Shown here in pieces: positions 23,224 through 36,856 of a stretch of 64,000 nucleotides of DNA. The notes beneath the pieces were generated by a model. That model was not told where the DNA came from. It saw only the letters and a list, made by a program, of their open reading frames with translations, and searched no databases. Source of the DNA: Paramecium tetraurelia (lineage: Eukaryota; Ciliophora; Oligohymenophorea; Peniculida; Parameciidae); contig NW_001798972.1 of assembly GCF_000165425.1 (NCBI RefSeq), forward strand, positions 125,368-189,367, given 5' to 3'. The position numbers were made by a program, and so were the translations under genes. How positions within the stretch are numbered: position 1 is the first letter of the stretch; every line of letters starts with the position of its first letter.

Positions 23224-24477
23224 TCAAAGTTTCTTAATATAATTACTTTTTTATTGAGATTTGCTTTAATTTTATTTATTCCTGGACGACTTTTATAATT
23301 TATCCAAATCATATAATTTAGTGGATCTCAAATTTCCAATTGTGGTTTAAGTCTACATACTTTCTTATCTAAATTTAGGAGATTAACAAATTGGAGTGTT
23401 CTAGTGCTTCTCTTAGTCTATCTTCTTCATTAATATTCTATTTTGATTATCATTTAATTTTTTATTTGTTGTATCAGATAAAACTCTTTCATCCATTACT
23501 GTTGGATTGAAAGATACCAATTGATTTGTGGGAACTAAATAAGTGGAGTCAGTTTTCTATGGTGAAGGTGATTAATCTTCAACTTATTCTTCAAATATTG
23601 ATGGATCACTAAATTAATCCAATAACTATTAATAAGTTGGTCTTTTGTCAGGTATAAAACTAACACAGGCTAAGATTAGCTTTTCCAATTTTTCTATTAA
23701 AATTATAAGTAATTCTTACTATTTATATGAAATTGGGTAAATAAATTAATATATTTATCGAATTTTTCAGTCAAACAACATTTCTCATAATTATAAATTT
23801 CTGCTTCATACGGAGTTACTTCAGTGAATATTGCTATCATAATTAATCCAAAATTAAATATAGTGGCTTTTTCATTATTGAATGTTTTTTAATCATTCAT
23901 TCTTAAGCATTTCATCACTTCTGGTGCGAAATACCAATCTTCACACTTCAAATCTCCAGATAGTATACGCTAATAATCCCCTTGTTATGAAAGCAGTTGT
24001 TGATAGACTATTCTCACTTAATCTCCAAAAAGTAGTAATTTTGATAGACAAAATTAGCATGTGTCAGCTTTATATGAATCTAAATAGCTTAATGTTTTTA
24101 GGATATCCACACTAAATTTTTGTACATTTATTTGATATACATTTTTCAAGTGTTTTTCTGTATAATCTAATGTTAAATGAATTTTGTGAAATGTTGAGCA
24201 CAATTACGATTCTACTTCATGTTCAATTTTGTTTATTCTAACTAAATTGTACTAAAATGATAAGAATATACATTACTTATTCCTAGTTCAACTTTTAGAA
24301 TTCATCATACATTTTCTTTGCTTCATCCTCCTACACCATGAATGTCCGTAAACATTAATATTTATCTTAACAGTTCTTAAATACTTTAATTGGTCCATAT
24401 TAAGGATGATTGAGTTGTTTAACCATTACCCATTGATTTGAATGAATAATTTAAGGTTTTAATTCTGTGTTACCCAT
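23224..24477 (-). CDS. Protein pseudokinase, possibly N-myristoylated
   Basis: A 400-residue kinase-like protein starting MGNTELKPQ, so it could be N-myristoylated at Gly2. The N-lobe has QWVMVKQLNHPQYGPIKVF without a clear glycine loop. The usual HRD is missing; a GDLKCEDWYFAPEVMKCL segment at about residues 195-215 has an APE-like motif but no DFG. The C-lobe has ATIFNFGLIMIAIFT and PDKRPTYQQLLDQF. The last ~110 residues are polar. It belongs to a Paramecium-type degenerate kinase family and is unlikely to be catalytic. Two introns (25 and 26 nt) give exactly 401 codons. The frame extends upstream of MGNT in phase, but MGNT is the better start. Confidence 0.8.
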
Positions 24478-25052
24478 AAATTTGAAAAATATTCTGTTAA
24501 ATAAAAATTTATATATAATATGAACTTTACATAAATAATAACATCCTTCATTAGATCTTTCTTGATTTAAATTTTCAAGTCTTAAATTCATAAAAGAAAT
24601 AGTACCTTCGATTATTTTACATAATAAAGAATTCAACAATTTTCTACCATGAAACATCATTTAGGATTTGAGAATTTGAGAGTACAAAAAAGTGAATTTC
24701 TGTATTGATTATCTACAATTTTCTATTATAAGTTGTTTATGTTAGTGAAACCAACTATAAATACTATGTAATAGGACGAATATACTATATGTAGTATGAT
24801 CTTAAATTATAAGAAAACTAAAAATAATATTAGGATATTTAATAATTAGAAATATATAGTTAGAGTTAGAAATTATAGATGAGATATGCTTCTATAATTG
24901 ATATTTTAATGACGTTATCTATTATATTTTCTATTTAATGAATATAAGAAAGAGGATAGGAGCTTATTCATATGAAATCAAATTGATCTTTTCATTTAAA
25001 TCTAATTGTTTGGAAAAATATTTATATAAATAGAGTCAACAGTTCTATCCAT
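24478..25052. other. Intergenic, AT-rich
   Basis: Spacer between the pseudokinase start and the stop of the next leftward gene. An in-phase extension of the pseudokinase frame (to about 24660) is present but looks non-coding. No RNA gene or repeat is evident. Confidence 0.45.
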
Positions 25053-25746
25053 TCAAATGTTCGAAAATGGTTTGACTCCATAAATGTTTCTGATTTAGAC
25101 ACTTAATCTCTTTTGTTAAGTTAAAGGCAGAGATTTCTCTGGAGAATCATTCTAGGATAACTTAGTACATGATATATGTCCTTGACTGAAATTTCTATGT
25201 ACTCTATTAAAGAGAGGTTGAGAAATAATTAATGATTTATTAAAAGAAAATAATTTTAAGAGTGGTTTCTATGGTTATTTAGACTTTTGAATAATGAAGT
25301 TCGGTATTTTCTTTAGAGATCCTCTTTTATTATTATCAGAAATTTTGATGGTTTCTTATCTTGGTCTAATTCCTAGCAATATCTTTAGGACTTTTGTATG
25401 ATCCTTTAAGCCTGCTTTAGAATGAGGCATAAATACTTTTTAATGCTGAATTATATTTTACAGTGGGTATTAGTCTTTTTAATTTATCGAAAACTAGCTT
25501 TCCTAATTTCTAATTTCTATGCATGGGTATTTCTATTTTGATTTATTGCATCCACTTTTTTGAATAGTTTTCATCTCCAAATATAGAGGCTCTGGCAGAC
25601 TTTTGTCTAAATCTCGAGACATGAAAAGAGGAGTCGCATTTATACTTCAATTATTGTAAATATCTATGAGATTTAAAACTTGTCTAATGCAATCTTTCAG
25701 TCTATTCAGACAATAAAATAAAGGATTTAGAGTTTAATTTGAGCAT
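25053..25746 (-). CDS. Unknown basic Ser/Lys-rich protein, 223 residues
   Basis: Two exons joined by a 22-nt intron (GTA...AAG, in the stretch encoding NSALK|TGLKDHTK) give exactly 224 codons. The protein is strongly basic: RFRQKSARASIFGDENYSKK in the first half, and KRGSLKKIPNF, KSKQPQKP and NDSPEKSLPLT in the second. It looks disordered and phosphorylatable, with no membrane segment. I recognise no family. The intron choice rests on exon quality; other choices keep a frame open but give poorer protein. Confidence 0.6.
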
Positions 25747-25814
25747 GGTTTGTTTTATAAATATAAATTGGATAATATTATAATATTTTCTCATTAATAT
25801 TATATGTTGTAATA

Positions 25815-28800
25815 TCATTGATCTTTTAAAGTTATTATAAACTTTGGATAAATCCGATTTCCCTTGATGTAATAATAATCTCCTTCTCTGAAATTATTTT
25901 CAGAATGATCACTTATTAAAAATTATTACTTCAATTCTTAAACTAAGCCTAGTAAAACCTAGACCACAATTATTTGTTTTTCTCCTTTCTAAGACTCGCA
26001 ATAATTATCTTTAATATAGGCCACTGTTTTGCCACATTTTACATAAGGTCCTGTATGCTACACATAATTATAATATGATTTACATGATCAAAAGATAACG
26101 ACAAAGTAACCCTTCCAATCTCCTCTTGAGCACAATCCTTTTTATACCCAAAGAGCATCAATTCCTCATTCTAGTTTTTCAATTTACTTTTTGTTGATTG
26201 ATATTTTGCCCATATATCATAATTCTGTACCAACTATATAGTTTTAATATCCAAAAATGGAAAAGCTTATCTAACCACTTCTAGATCTGGTTGTAATTCG
26301 TCAAAGTAATATAAACTTTAATAGCTAGAAGGATTCCAATCTTATGGGATTTATTGTAGAAACTCCACAACTTCCAAAATTAATTATTGGCTCTTCTCAA
26401 AAGATTTAATTTAAATTGATTAATTTTAGTTGAATTCCCCTTCGATTTTTAGAGCATTATTGTTCAGGTAATTCAAAAAACTAAAGTATATTTGGTCATT
26501 AGTAGAAGGTAAGATGATTTCAAAAGTAATTAGATGCTTTTCTATAATGTTCTAAATGGCTTACTTTACTTTCTCAATTTGGTTCTACTTAGCTTATTCA
26601 ATATCTTGGACTTAATTGATAAATGCTTTTGCTCTACAATAAATCTGATTATTAGGGTTGGGAGTATCTTGAAGTGTTTCTACAGTTTATTTTTATTTTA
26701 AGAATTCATGTATAAATTAAAAATATTTGTCAGTTTTGATTTCTCTTCTTAATCTTCTTTTGTATTTTGTGTCTTAGTTAATTTAATACATCTCATCTTT
26801 AGATTTGAACAAAATCAAATACTTTTTTAAAAATACTGTGAATTGGTATTTTTTCATCTAAATTCTTTCATTGATATATTAACTCAGGATATCATCAGCT
26901 TATTCATTTCCAATTTAATATAATCCATCTTTTTATTTGAGTATTTTAACCTAGCCACTGGCATGATCTAGGATTGTTCCTTTATTTATATCAATAGTAT
27001 GAGTCCCAGGTTAATAAGAGCAAGGGAATTTTAACATGAGTTCATTTTTTTTATTGTCTGCCTTATAACTTTAATAAGCAACTTCAATTTGTTCGTTAAT
27101 CATGGCATCATCATAATCATTATATTATCTTCCGTCTGACCATTGCCATTAGAAATCCTAATAAGTGTCTCGCATTGAAGTAACCAAAGAATTAATCAAT
27201 TCCTATTCATAAAGTGGTTTGAGTTTGAGGTTATCAATAAAAATTGTTAGTTATTAAAATTTGGTTTAATCTGAACACATAAATACTTGTAATAATTTTG
27301 GGAAGATATCCTTTACATCTTCAATCAACACTCCAATTTATTTAAAAGGTAGTTTTTATTTTTGGCAATATTAAAAATATTCTCTAATACCTATAATATT
27401 TGAATGCACCTTATCCTCTTTTTAAAATATTATTTTTTAATCTACATTTAGTTTACTATTGAATTTTATGAAGACTTCGCACATTAAATTGGTCTCAAAA
27501 TTAACCTCCTTTGTTAAAAATTTAATGAATTAATTTTTAGAATCTTGTTTTTTTATTTCAAACTATTTCATATCTCCTGAATCTGTGGGTGTCTAATACT
27601 CATTAAAATTGAACAGCAATTCAAATATCTATTAATCACTTGCTATTTGAATCTCTTTTTGACAATTACGATATAAATATTTTGCTTCCATCTTGCTAAT
27701 TCCTATGGGTATTTCTAATAATTAATTATCCAAAATCTTTTCATATTTTGCAAATATCTCCAAAACTGCCATATTTTTAGTTGGACATTCTAAATAAATA
27801 ATTTCACCACTCTATGACAACTTAATTGAGAGTATTTCTTATGATTGTTGAACTATCTTATTTTTGTAATCCTGGCAGATTTATAAAGCATACAATTTAG
27901 ATTTTGGTTTATAGGATAAAAGAGATAATTACTTCTTGCTATCCAATAAGTTTAGCATTTAATTTAAATGATTTGAGTGTATAATACAAATTATTTTGTT
28001 ATTTTCAACATGCACTAAAGCAAAATACTTTTGTTAGAATTACTCAATTGTCAGTTCTAATTAATTAAGTTCATTCATCTACAAATTATAAACTTGAAGT
28101 TTTGACAAAGTTTGGTTTAATACTTATTCCAAAGTTATTATATCATTATTTAGGACTCGATTAAAATAAACCAAAACTTCAATATTTTACATTTTTATAT
28201 CATTGATAGACAATATGTATTATTGTTAAGTAACATCCATAAATAGTTTTTTTAAGATCTGCTTTTTTTGTTCAATTCCAATTTAATCAAAATAATAAGT
28301 GAGTGTTTAATCCACTTTAAGGTACAGTGATGATGATTTCAGTTATTTTAAATGTATATTAACTTAGGCAACAAACTATTTTATCTACTAGATGGAGTTA
28401 TTCAATTTAATTCCCTATTTGCAATGCTTAAAATTAATATTGGAATTAGTGATTAATGGCAACTTACAAATATAGTTTTCAAAATTTAATTTATCCTAGA
28501 GATTTAATTTAAATATTTTAGAGGCTCTATCTTAAATTTCTTGCTAAAATTACTAATCTACATTGTAATAATCATCATACTACTCAATTTCTATATATGC
28601 TAATTTTAAAAAACTAGAAATATCAAATCTATTATATCCAACCTTGATATTAATGTTTTTGTGCTATTTTACAATTTCTGACACTATCTCTTTTAATTCT
28701 ATTCTAGTACATTTTGGTTTTTTTATAGAGAATACAAAAGTGTGAATATTAAAATTATCTTAGATGAAACCATTTAATAGGACTTGTTTCTATAGAATAA

Positions 28801-29449
28801 GAGGATCTTATTATTATTGCTGCATATTTTGATTGAAATTTAAAATGAATACCAATCTTTTTAAACATATTACCTAGTCATGAGGTTCTTTAATTTCCCC
28901 AATAAGCAAATTTTCTTGGTTTGTATCAAAAATCTTTGCCAATTTATCTAGAGATTTCCATAAAAAACCAATTTTAGAGGCTTTTTCTATTTAATTTTTG
29001 CAAAATACAGAAAATACTACAGAGCTTTGTATTTACATATTGATATGATTTAAAAGGATTTATTAGTTTGCATTGAGTTTTTAATTGGTTCTATATTCAC
29101 TTAAAGTCCAATCCGGATAAATTTTAATTTAGGACAATTAAGCTTTTTAATAGAAATGATTCTTCATAAGATTGTGAATAGCAATAAATTTCAATTTTTT
29201 CGATATTCCAATAGCTTAATTGAAATTTTACTATTGCCATTATGGATCCTACTACAGTTAATTCTGAAAATCCAAGTGAAAGATGTCATTTTGATCAACG
29301 ATCAAATTTCGATTTTGGATCAAGGCATTTTATTTTTGACCATCATATTCTAAAATGATTTCTCCTTAAAGCTTCTCCAAGATCTCCAATATGCTTTACT
29401 TTTAATCATTTTAATCTAGATTGATTTTCAATTTGATTATGTTATTCAT
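25815..29449 (-). CDS. WWE-domain PARP-like protein with degenerate catalytic core
   Basis: A 1202-residue protein. Residues 1 to about 760 have no domain I can name. A WWE domain follows (DFQWQWSDGRQYNDYDDAMI, then IEVAYQSYK and HTIDINKG; about 27000-27170), a module that binds iso-ADP-ribose. The C-terminus aligns with PARP catalytic domains: QNYDIWAKYQSTKSKL, ELMLFGYKKDCAQEEI, HTGPYVKCGKTVAYIKDNYC, QIIVVQVLLG and NRIYPKFIITL. Where active PARPs have LFHGT, this has LFGYK, so the NAD-binding His is absent. One 26-nt intron near the C-terminus makes the sum exact. WWE plus PARP resembles the PARP12/14/TIPARP group. Catalysis is doubtful; ADP-ribose binding is plausible inference. Confidence 0.75.
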
Positions 29450-29786
29450 TTTATTTATTGTATAAAAATATTTAAACTTTATAATCACAAAATAGTTCTT
29501 GAGAAAATTTGAAATTTTACAAATCTATTTAAAATAAATTGTGATAATGAAATGGCAATAAATGGCCTTATTTTAAGAGTTAAACAAGCAATTTGATTAC
29601 ACTTTTTTTTATTAAATTCAGTTCATTATTATATATGTTCTTAGTAAAATATATCATTTAAAGTTGTGAAGACGTAAATTAAATTGAGATATTGAAATCA
29701 GACTTTGGTTGATAATAAATTATTTATTTTTTATTACTCCTGATTAATAAGAACGATTAAAAATACATTATACATAAAATAATTTA
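29450..29786. other. Divergent intergenic region
   Basis: Space between the starts of the WWE-PARP-like gene and the first giant PAS membrane gene. AT-rich with oligo-T runs; presumably holds both promoters. No gene seen. Confidence 0.5.
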
Positions 29787-32700
29787 ATGAGAATAACTTT
29801 AATTGACAATTTAACAATTATTGCCCATTCCCAACATTAGAATTAAGCCGGAAATACAATGGTAAGTGTTATTCTCATAATCCCATATATTTAATATTTG
29901 TCTCTTCTACTCCCATCTCATGGATGGTCATATTGGAATTATAGTGATGGCTATTTATCATTCATTTAAAAGGCTTGCTCTTATTTTACAATAACTCCTT
30001 TTTTTGAATTTCAAAACAACTTCATCTATTACCCTTTTACAATTTTTAGTTTAATAATTATGGTAGGACTCATTTTATATTTGAGTGTTTTTCCTTTAGA
30101 AATGGAATCTGAAAACAAGAAAGTCAAATATTAAGAAGGCAGAACGAGTACTTTATGCACAGTAATTTTATTCACAATCCAAACTCTCTAAATCCCATGC
30201 TATAAGTTTTATATTTAATAAATTATTGAGGCATAGTAAAAAAACCTTTAGAATCAATTAATTATTAACATAATTTCGATTATATTGTACTGCTTGTATA
30301 TTTTTATGAGTGAATACTTTTTGAGGTAATATTCATTTACACCTTACCACCCGATGTAATAGAAATTTACACGATTAAGGGTTTCTCAGATTCTCATTAA
30401 TTTGATTGCAATAGTCTTAACTTTGGAAAAGGAGTCTAGATTATATAATTTGATCGGCCTTCTCATGTTGCATTCAATATTTATTTTAAAAATGCTCAAT
30501 CATTTATACTATAAACCTGAGGCTCCCCATAAAAATATGATCCATTTTGAAGCCTCCTTTACATTAGAGTCATTAGCCATATTAATAACTGTGAATGTTT
30601 TCTCGGAAAATTAAATCTTTCCTGAAGAACAGATTGGAATTTATATAATGTTCATTTTTAGTTTGTCCACAATTTTAGGAAATTTGCTATTTAATTTCTT
30701 ATTGTAATTGAATTTTGATCCAAAGACCAAATAGCTCTATCAGATTTACAAGTTGTATTCTTATATTGGTAATATCACAACAAATTCAATAACCACCTAT
30801 AATCTCATCATATATTAGTTAATAAACGACAAGGATTTTTAAAAATTTCAATAGAAGGTAATTATGAATCAGAAGAGCACAAAAATGCAAGATTATTATA
30901 AATTAGGATTGTATATCATTACTGAAATTTTTATCGATTTAAAAGAAGGATAGAAGAGTGAGCTTGAAGAGCTACAGTTGTTATTTGTGTCGTATTTAGC
31001 CTTGATTAGAAATAAGCCATTGATAGGTTATGTGGAGTTTAAGAAATTTGAATCTAATTAAAACATAAAGAAGTCCTATTATTTTTAGTTAATGAAAAGT
31101 AGAATTGATAAGCATTTATAAAAGAAAATAACGGCAATACAATAAATATATGAGAAAGAGCAATAATATATGAAGAATGTTACATAAGAAAAAAGTGTAA
31201 GTCCTGCAGAATTGTATGAATATTCTCAAATTGAGGAGAAGTTTCAAGGAAAAGTATCTGACTTAATATAACTTAAAATTTCTATTTGGGAAAGTTAGAT
31301 AAATGGTTGCAAATCTATTTATGAATTTGAAGATAATGCAGTTAAATTAAGTAAATAAATAATATCATGTATTTTTTTTCTTAGAAGTTAAACAATTAAT
31401 GTAATATAAGAAGAGTACATAAAAAATTGTGATAATATTTTAAAATTAAAAATATGTTCAATGTTCCATAGTTTTGTGTTGAATGATTATTATAGTGCAT
31501 ATTTGTGTGAATAGAAAATACAAGACATAATGAAAATAGAAACAACATAGGAGTAAAATGTGATAACACGATCCAATATTTTGAAGGATGAAACCATATT
31601 GATAATCATAAGTATAGTTAAACAATTGGGTTAAGTTTTAAATTTGAACAAAAGTTAAATTGCTAATTATTTTGGATATTCAAATTCAGAATTCCAGTAG
31701 ATTGCTAACATTAAAGAACTCATGCCATAATATTTTGGAAACCAACACGATTAATTCCTATAAACCTATATCTAGGAAGCAAGGACAGATTTAGCATTTA
31801 AGGAGACCTTAACGTTTGCTTAGGGTAAAAATGGATTCCTAATACCTCAGTATTTGAATGTTTATAATAATTTCGACATCAATGATGATTTTACTTTAAT
31901 AGGAAGTCTTACAAAGGAAAAGGAAGTTCATAATTATCTTATTTTTGATGAATATGGTAAATGTATAGGAATCACCTAACAATTAAGTAAATTGCTTGTA
32001 CCGCAAGATAATCTAGAATATTTTTTGGAAAATATTGATTCATTTTATGTTTATATGTTTTTGCCTCATATTCATATATACATGAATGATATCTTGAATA
32101 ACTCTAATAATAATGATGGTGCAATTCAATAAAAGTCTGTATTGCTGTATGTATTTTAAGACTTCATTGGTCTCTAGAAGATGCATTAAGCCATACTTAA
32201 TTCATATTAATAGGGGTCTTAAAAGTATGTAGAATAGACAAGGGTATTTTCACAATTTGAATAGATGAATTCGTTAATCACTAGTCCTCGAAATGGCAAT
32301 ATGAAGAGACTCATTTCAGAAGCTAAGCCTTCTAATCCATTGGAAGAGGTCAAGAATTTAGAACAAAGTAGTTTAGACTTCTTTAAAATTGGTTCGTAAT
32401 AAAAGCCGACTATAATGGGCACTTAATAGAATGCAAATTCAATAAAAGAAAACGAAATAATCGATTTTTTGAATGCTATTGAAGTAATTATAAATTAAAT
32501 TTGATAGGTATTGCAAAAGACAATCTATTTTTGTACTGCAAAAATCTAATTAAATATTTTGGGTAGGAAGGAAAATAAATAACATTACTTTATTTTGGAG
32601 TTATCTGAATTTGTAGATAAATCAAATCAATAAGATGAGGAAAAGAAATAAATGAGAAGACAAAATCTGCCTATTCGCAGGGCAGCCAAAAGACATACAA

Positions 32701-34988
32701 GCCAAAAGCAAAGTTATATTCAACAATTCTAGACGATTCCTAAGAGTCCTGATTATCATATGGATTCTTCATTGATGAGTCCTGTTGGTTCAGTTTTACA
32801 AAAGAAAAGTTTTCTTGATAAATCTCCAGTTAATAATTAGATTTTACATTACGTAAGCGAACGACGGTTAAATTTGATGGGTTCTTTAGGATAAGCTGAT
32901 TCTTAGAGTTTTAGTGAAGAAGTATTTAGCAATGAAATACAATAAGTGTTGCAGCATTAGAATGAGTACAAATCAAATCATGGAGTAGGAATACTTAAGT
33001 CTCAATCATCAACGAAATCTGGTAATTCAGGATTAACTGCGATAGAAATAGTTAATAAATTTAAGACCAAAACTTCTTTAATATCAAGTCTTGCAATTAT
33101 TTCATTAATAAAATTGGTCGTTCTTATTTTATTTATCATCTTTATGATTATTAACATAACACAAGTAAACGTTTTTAATGAATCAGTAGCAAAATTTATA
33201 ACAGATATCAACTTACCTATAAATTTAAACAAATACTTTTTAAATTTGTTCACTTACTCCTGGATCACCTCTTTAATGCTTAATGACATTTTAAATGCAA
33301 GTCAATTTATCAATAATTAAATGTACTTCCAGAGTCAAAATATGGAAACGACCTTCATAAATTTGACCAAAATGTATACCAATTTCATTTCATTAGAAGA
33401 AAATGGATATTTGGACAACCTGAATATTACTCATTTAGACAATACAGTTTATGTTGAAAATGTAGACTTCACTGATTATATTTATTATCTTGAAGCTATA
33501 GGATATAGACTCTTGCATTTTGAATCAAACTCTATTTATTTATCAAATCTACTAAAATATCGACTCAATTTTGGCAATATAATCCAAAATAATTTTTAAA
33601 TAATTCAGTCGTTAGGATCATATTATAGTGATTAATAGGATGGCAAGATATTATTGTTATTTAATTAGATTCTTGCTGAAATAATTATAATTGGATTAAT
33701 CATATTTAGTTAGTTGTATTTTTGGAGAAGGATTGAACAATATTGTTAGAAAATATTATTACTCTCCAATAGATTGACTGAAAGTGGAGCAGAAAATTAA
33801 ATAATTAAATTTAGATTAGTCGCGTAAATCATGAAGCAAACTTTTGGAGAATTGGGATTTAAATAGCAGAATTGTTATAAATTATGCTATACAGATATGC
33901 TATAGAGTAAAAAAGGATTTAAATAACATAGATCAAAGATTCAGTCAATTTTAATAAAGTCTAAAAAGGCTAAACAACAAGAAATCTAAACCAAGAAACC
34001 TGGTTCTTCTACTATTCCTTTAAATTCCAGGATCTCGAATGTGTAGATTAACATAATATTTAAACTAATTTATGTAATGATAAACATATCATTTGTCTGC
34101 TTTTTCTTCTTAGGAGATTATTTGTTGTATAAGGACCAATCATTAAAATTGAATCCTGCGTATGGGTTGGCTATGGATTATATTTAATTTTAAATAGGTT
34201 TTGAAAATACTATCACTGTTGCTCTTATGATCAAATCTGAATAACAGATTTATAGTGTAATGAGTGAAGTAATCTAGAATGAGTTTCTTGTTCTTAGTAA
34301 TACGAATATATAGTATAATGTTACATCCGTTCTAACATAAGTCTATAGCTTTAATCATTCGGATTTGAATTCAATTTATTAAAAGATCATAGATTACGAT
34401 ATTATCAATGGTGAAGATGAAACATACATACTGACAATATACAACAATGATTTCTGTTTGGTCTTTGATGACTAAGAGATTCCATTTTGCAATAAGAACT
34501 TATCGCCATAATAGTTTAGATCAGAATATGGTACATATGACAGTAGGGATAACAATTCTTAATATTTAAAATCTGGGATTGTTGGAATAGTAAGCAAGAT
34601 GGATACATTTTTGATGTAATATTATGAGTTTGAGTACTAAACAGGGTCATTGGATCCTGATTTTGTTAAACTAAATTAGCAATTGAATAGTTAGGATTTT
34701 ACTAATATAATAGTTCAACATTATTTAGATACATACTTAGGTTTTGAAGAGTTTTTTAATAATATTCAAGAGTCTATAATAAATCTCATCACATCACAAT
34801 AGAATACATAAGACTTATATTAATTTTTAATAGGGATATTCCTCCTAATCTTTTTGATTGTAGCGGGGGGACTCATGATAATTAAGGTCAATTTAAGATT
34901 AATTCATCTAAGACTATTGATTACTTTGTTGCCAGTTGAAATAATGTTGGATATCTATACAATATCCTTGCTAAAAATCTTGTAATGA
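29787..34988 (+). CDS. Giant polytopic membrane protein with PAS-like region, copy A
   Basis: A 1725-residue protein with one 24-nt intron (about 32485-32508, containing an in-frame TGA). The N-terminal ~330 residues have about eight to ten membrane segments, starting after MRITLIDNLTII and GWSYWNYSDG. A helical region with TPR-like periodicity follows. At about residues 590-690 a PAS-like segment has IANYFGYSNSEF. After a linker, a membrane helix (LIKLVVLILFIIFMIINITQ) opens a second membrane block with several helices and extracellular loops, ending LRLLITLLPVEI...SLLKILQ. The layout recalls the tiny-macrocysts TmcB/TmcC family expanded in ciliates. A sensory role is inference. A paralogue lies at 38637-44034. 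Confidence 0.78.
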
Positions 34989-35070
34989 ATGTATATATAT
35001 ATATATATTTTTGTTGTTTAATTTGAATAACAATGTAATTATACTTCAATAAATTATTAATATATTAAAA

Positions 35071-36726
35071 ATGTTCCTTTATTTTCTCCTGATTTGCCAG
35101 AGTATGGAATTAGAATTCAGTTTTCTGAATGACACAGAGTAACAAATGACTAATGTTATAATGAATGCTGAATAGTAATCATTTATCAAAAGATTGGATG
35201 ATTTAGGAAAGATTTTGTAAATTTTTGTTTAATACATTTTTAGGTCTGTGAATTTTCAAAGCGAAGATGAATCGAGTCAATTTTGTTCAACATTTTATTA
35301 AGGAGTAACTATTCATCAATCTCCATCTGGATTTATATCATTAGTACACGAATTAGCAAAGAAGGATATTGATGAATTAAGTGATGACGATTTGTATAGG
35401 GGATATAATGAAAAGCTATCCGCCTATGCTGTGAATCCAGAAGGAATAAGCATAATATCTTCAAAAGGGAGAGTTTATTTTATAGACACAAATTCAAAGA
35501 ATTTATCTATTATCAATTAAACACTGCCATTATCTAATGATAATTAATAGACTACTCAATTGATATTTGATGAAAAATCAAGATATTTCTATGCTTTTTT
35601 AAATGACAATAATTAGGTTGTCAAGTATTAGTTTCTTAATAATGAAATCCAACATAAACCAGTTAGTGGATGGACAAAGCCGAACGATAAATTCAGAGTT
35701 ATAGCTAGTAATGGAATATTATACTCTGCCTAAGAGTCATAAGGTCTATTCATATATGAAATTTAATAGCATGGTTTTAGGTTAATAACAACTATTACTG
35801 CTAAAGATTTGTATGATTCTGACTCTGACTAATTCAAAATTGTGGATGTTGCAGTTTCTGATGATAAATTGTACATTTTAGATCATTATCATGGAATTAC
35901 ACAATTTTAAATACGTTCTACTAATATGACTTTTGTTAAAAATGGAAAGTTGGGATTGATTAAATATTCAGATTGCAAATCATTTTCAGTAAGAGGATCA
36001 ACCATCATTTTGATTTAAAATTACTAATCAAATTCAGAGATAATTGAGTTATTCATATAGGGAGATGATTATGTAGAAATGCGAAAAATTTACACAAAAA
36101 GTCAATTGAGAAGAGCAGATATTCTAGATGATGATTTTGCAATAGTTCGTGGTCTTCATGATCATAAAATCATGCTTATTTAGATGCCTGATTAATATCT
36201 TGATCAAGATGCAAAACGATTGTAAATTTAAATATCAATAAAATAGAGACAATTATTTCTTCAGTGGAAATCTTTTGGGGGTGAATAAATTCGGTAATAC
36301 AAATGACACTCTTTTTGCCATTTCCCCTCATGGATTCTATATCTTTGTTTACAGAGCATATCCAACTATAATCATCTGCAATAGCAATGATATTGACTCA
36401 GGACTCTATTCAGCAAATGTAATTAAATTATTATATTGTAAAAGGTGTCAATCAAGAGTACTGATTGTGACAAGAAAACAGATAAGACAAATTCACTTCA
36501 ATATTGTATTACCAACCATGTCTACAATTTCGAAATTAAAAAACCCTTGCTTTCACCAGAATAATAATAATATACTATATATCTGACCATTATCCTGATA
36601 TCTATTATCCTTTTGTTGATTGGATGTATATTATTTCATTGCAGAAGCTATCAAATAAAATTGGAAACTTTGGAGAGATCAAAAAAAAAAAGAAACTTTA
36701 GACCTCCCAGTAAATCGGAAGCATGA
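35071..36726 (+). CDS. Type-I membrane protein with repeat-rich luminal domain
   Basis: A 525-residue protein with signal peptide MFLYFLLICQS. The large luminal domain has repeated strand-like units (AYAVNPEGISIISSKGRVYF, FRVIASNGILYSAQES, DVAVSDDKLYILDHYHGIT), suggesting a beta-propeller. A single membrane helix (TIYLTIILISIILLLIGCIL) lies at about residues 475-495, then a basic tail of about 30 residues ending KSEA. Three introns (27, 25 and 26 nt; the last ends AAG) give exactly 526 codons. I cannot name a family. It follows copy A of the giant membrane protein by 82 bp on the same strand. Confidence 0.75.
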
Positions 36727-36856
36727 TGTGATAAAAATAATAAAATATTTAATTATGTAATTCAGAAAAATTTTTTAATTTTCAACTCTTTCCAAGTAAT
36801 TAATTTAAGACACTGAGAGATATTACTATCTCAATCAATAGTCGACTCGTAATCAA

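Noticed and set aside
34992-35008. A TA dinucleotide run (a similar one lies at 38596-38611).
   Set aside because: Common in AT-rich spacers; no sign of function.
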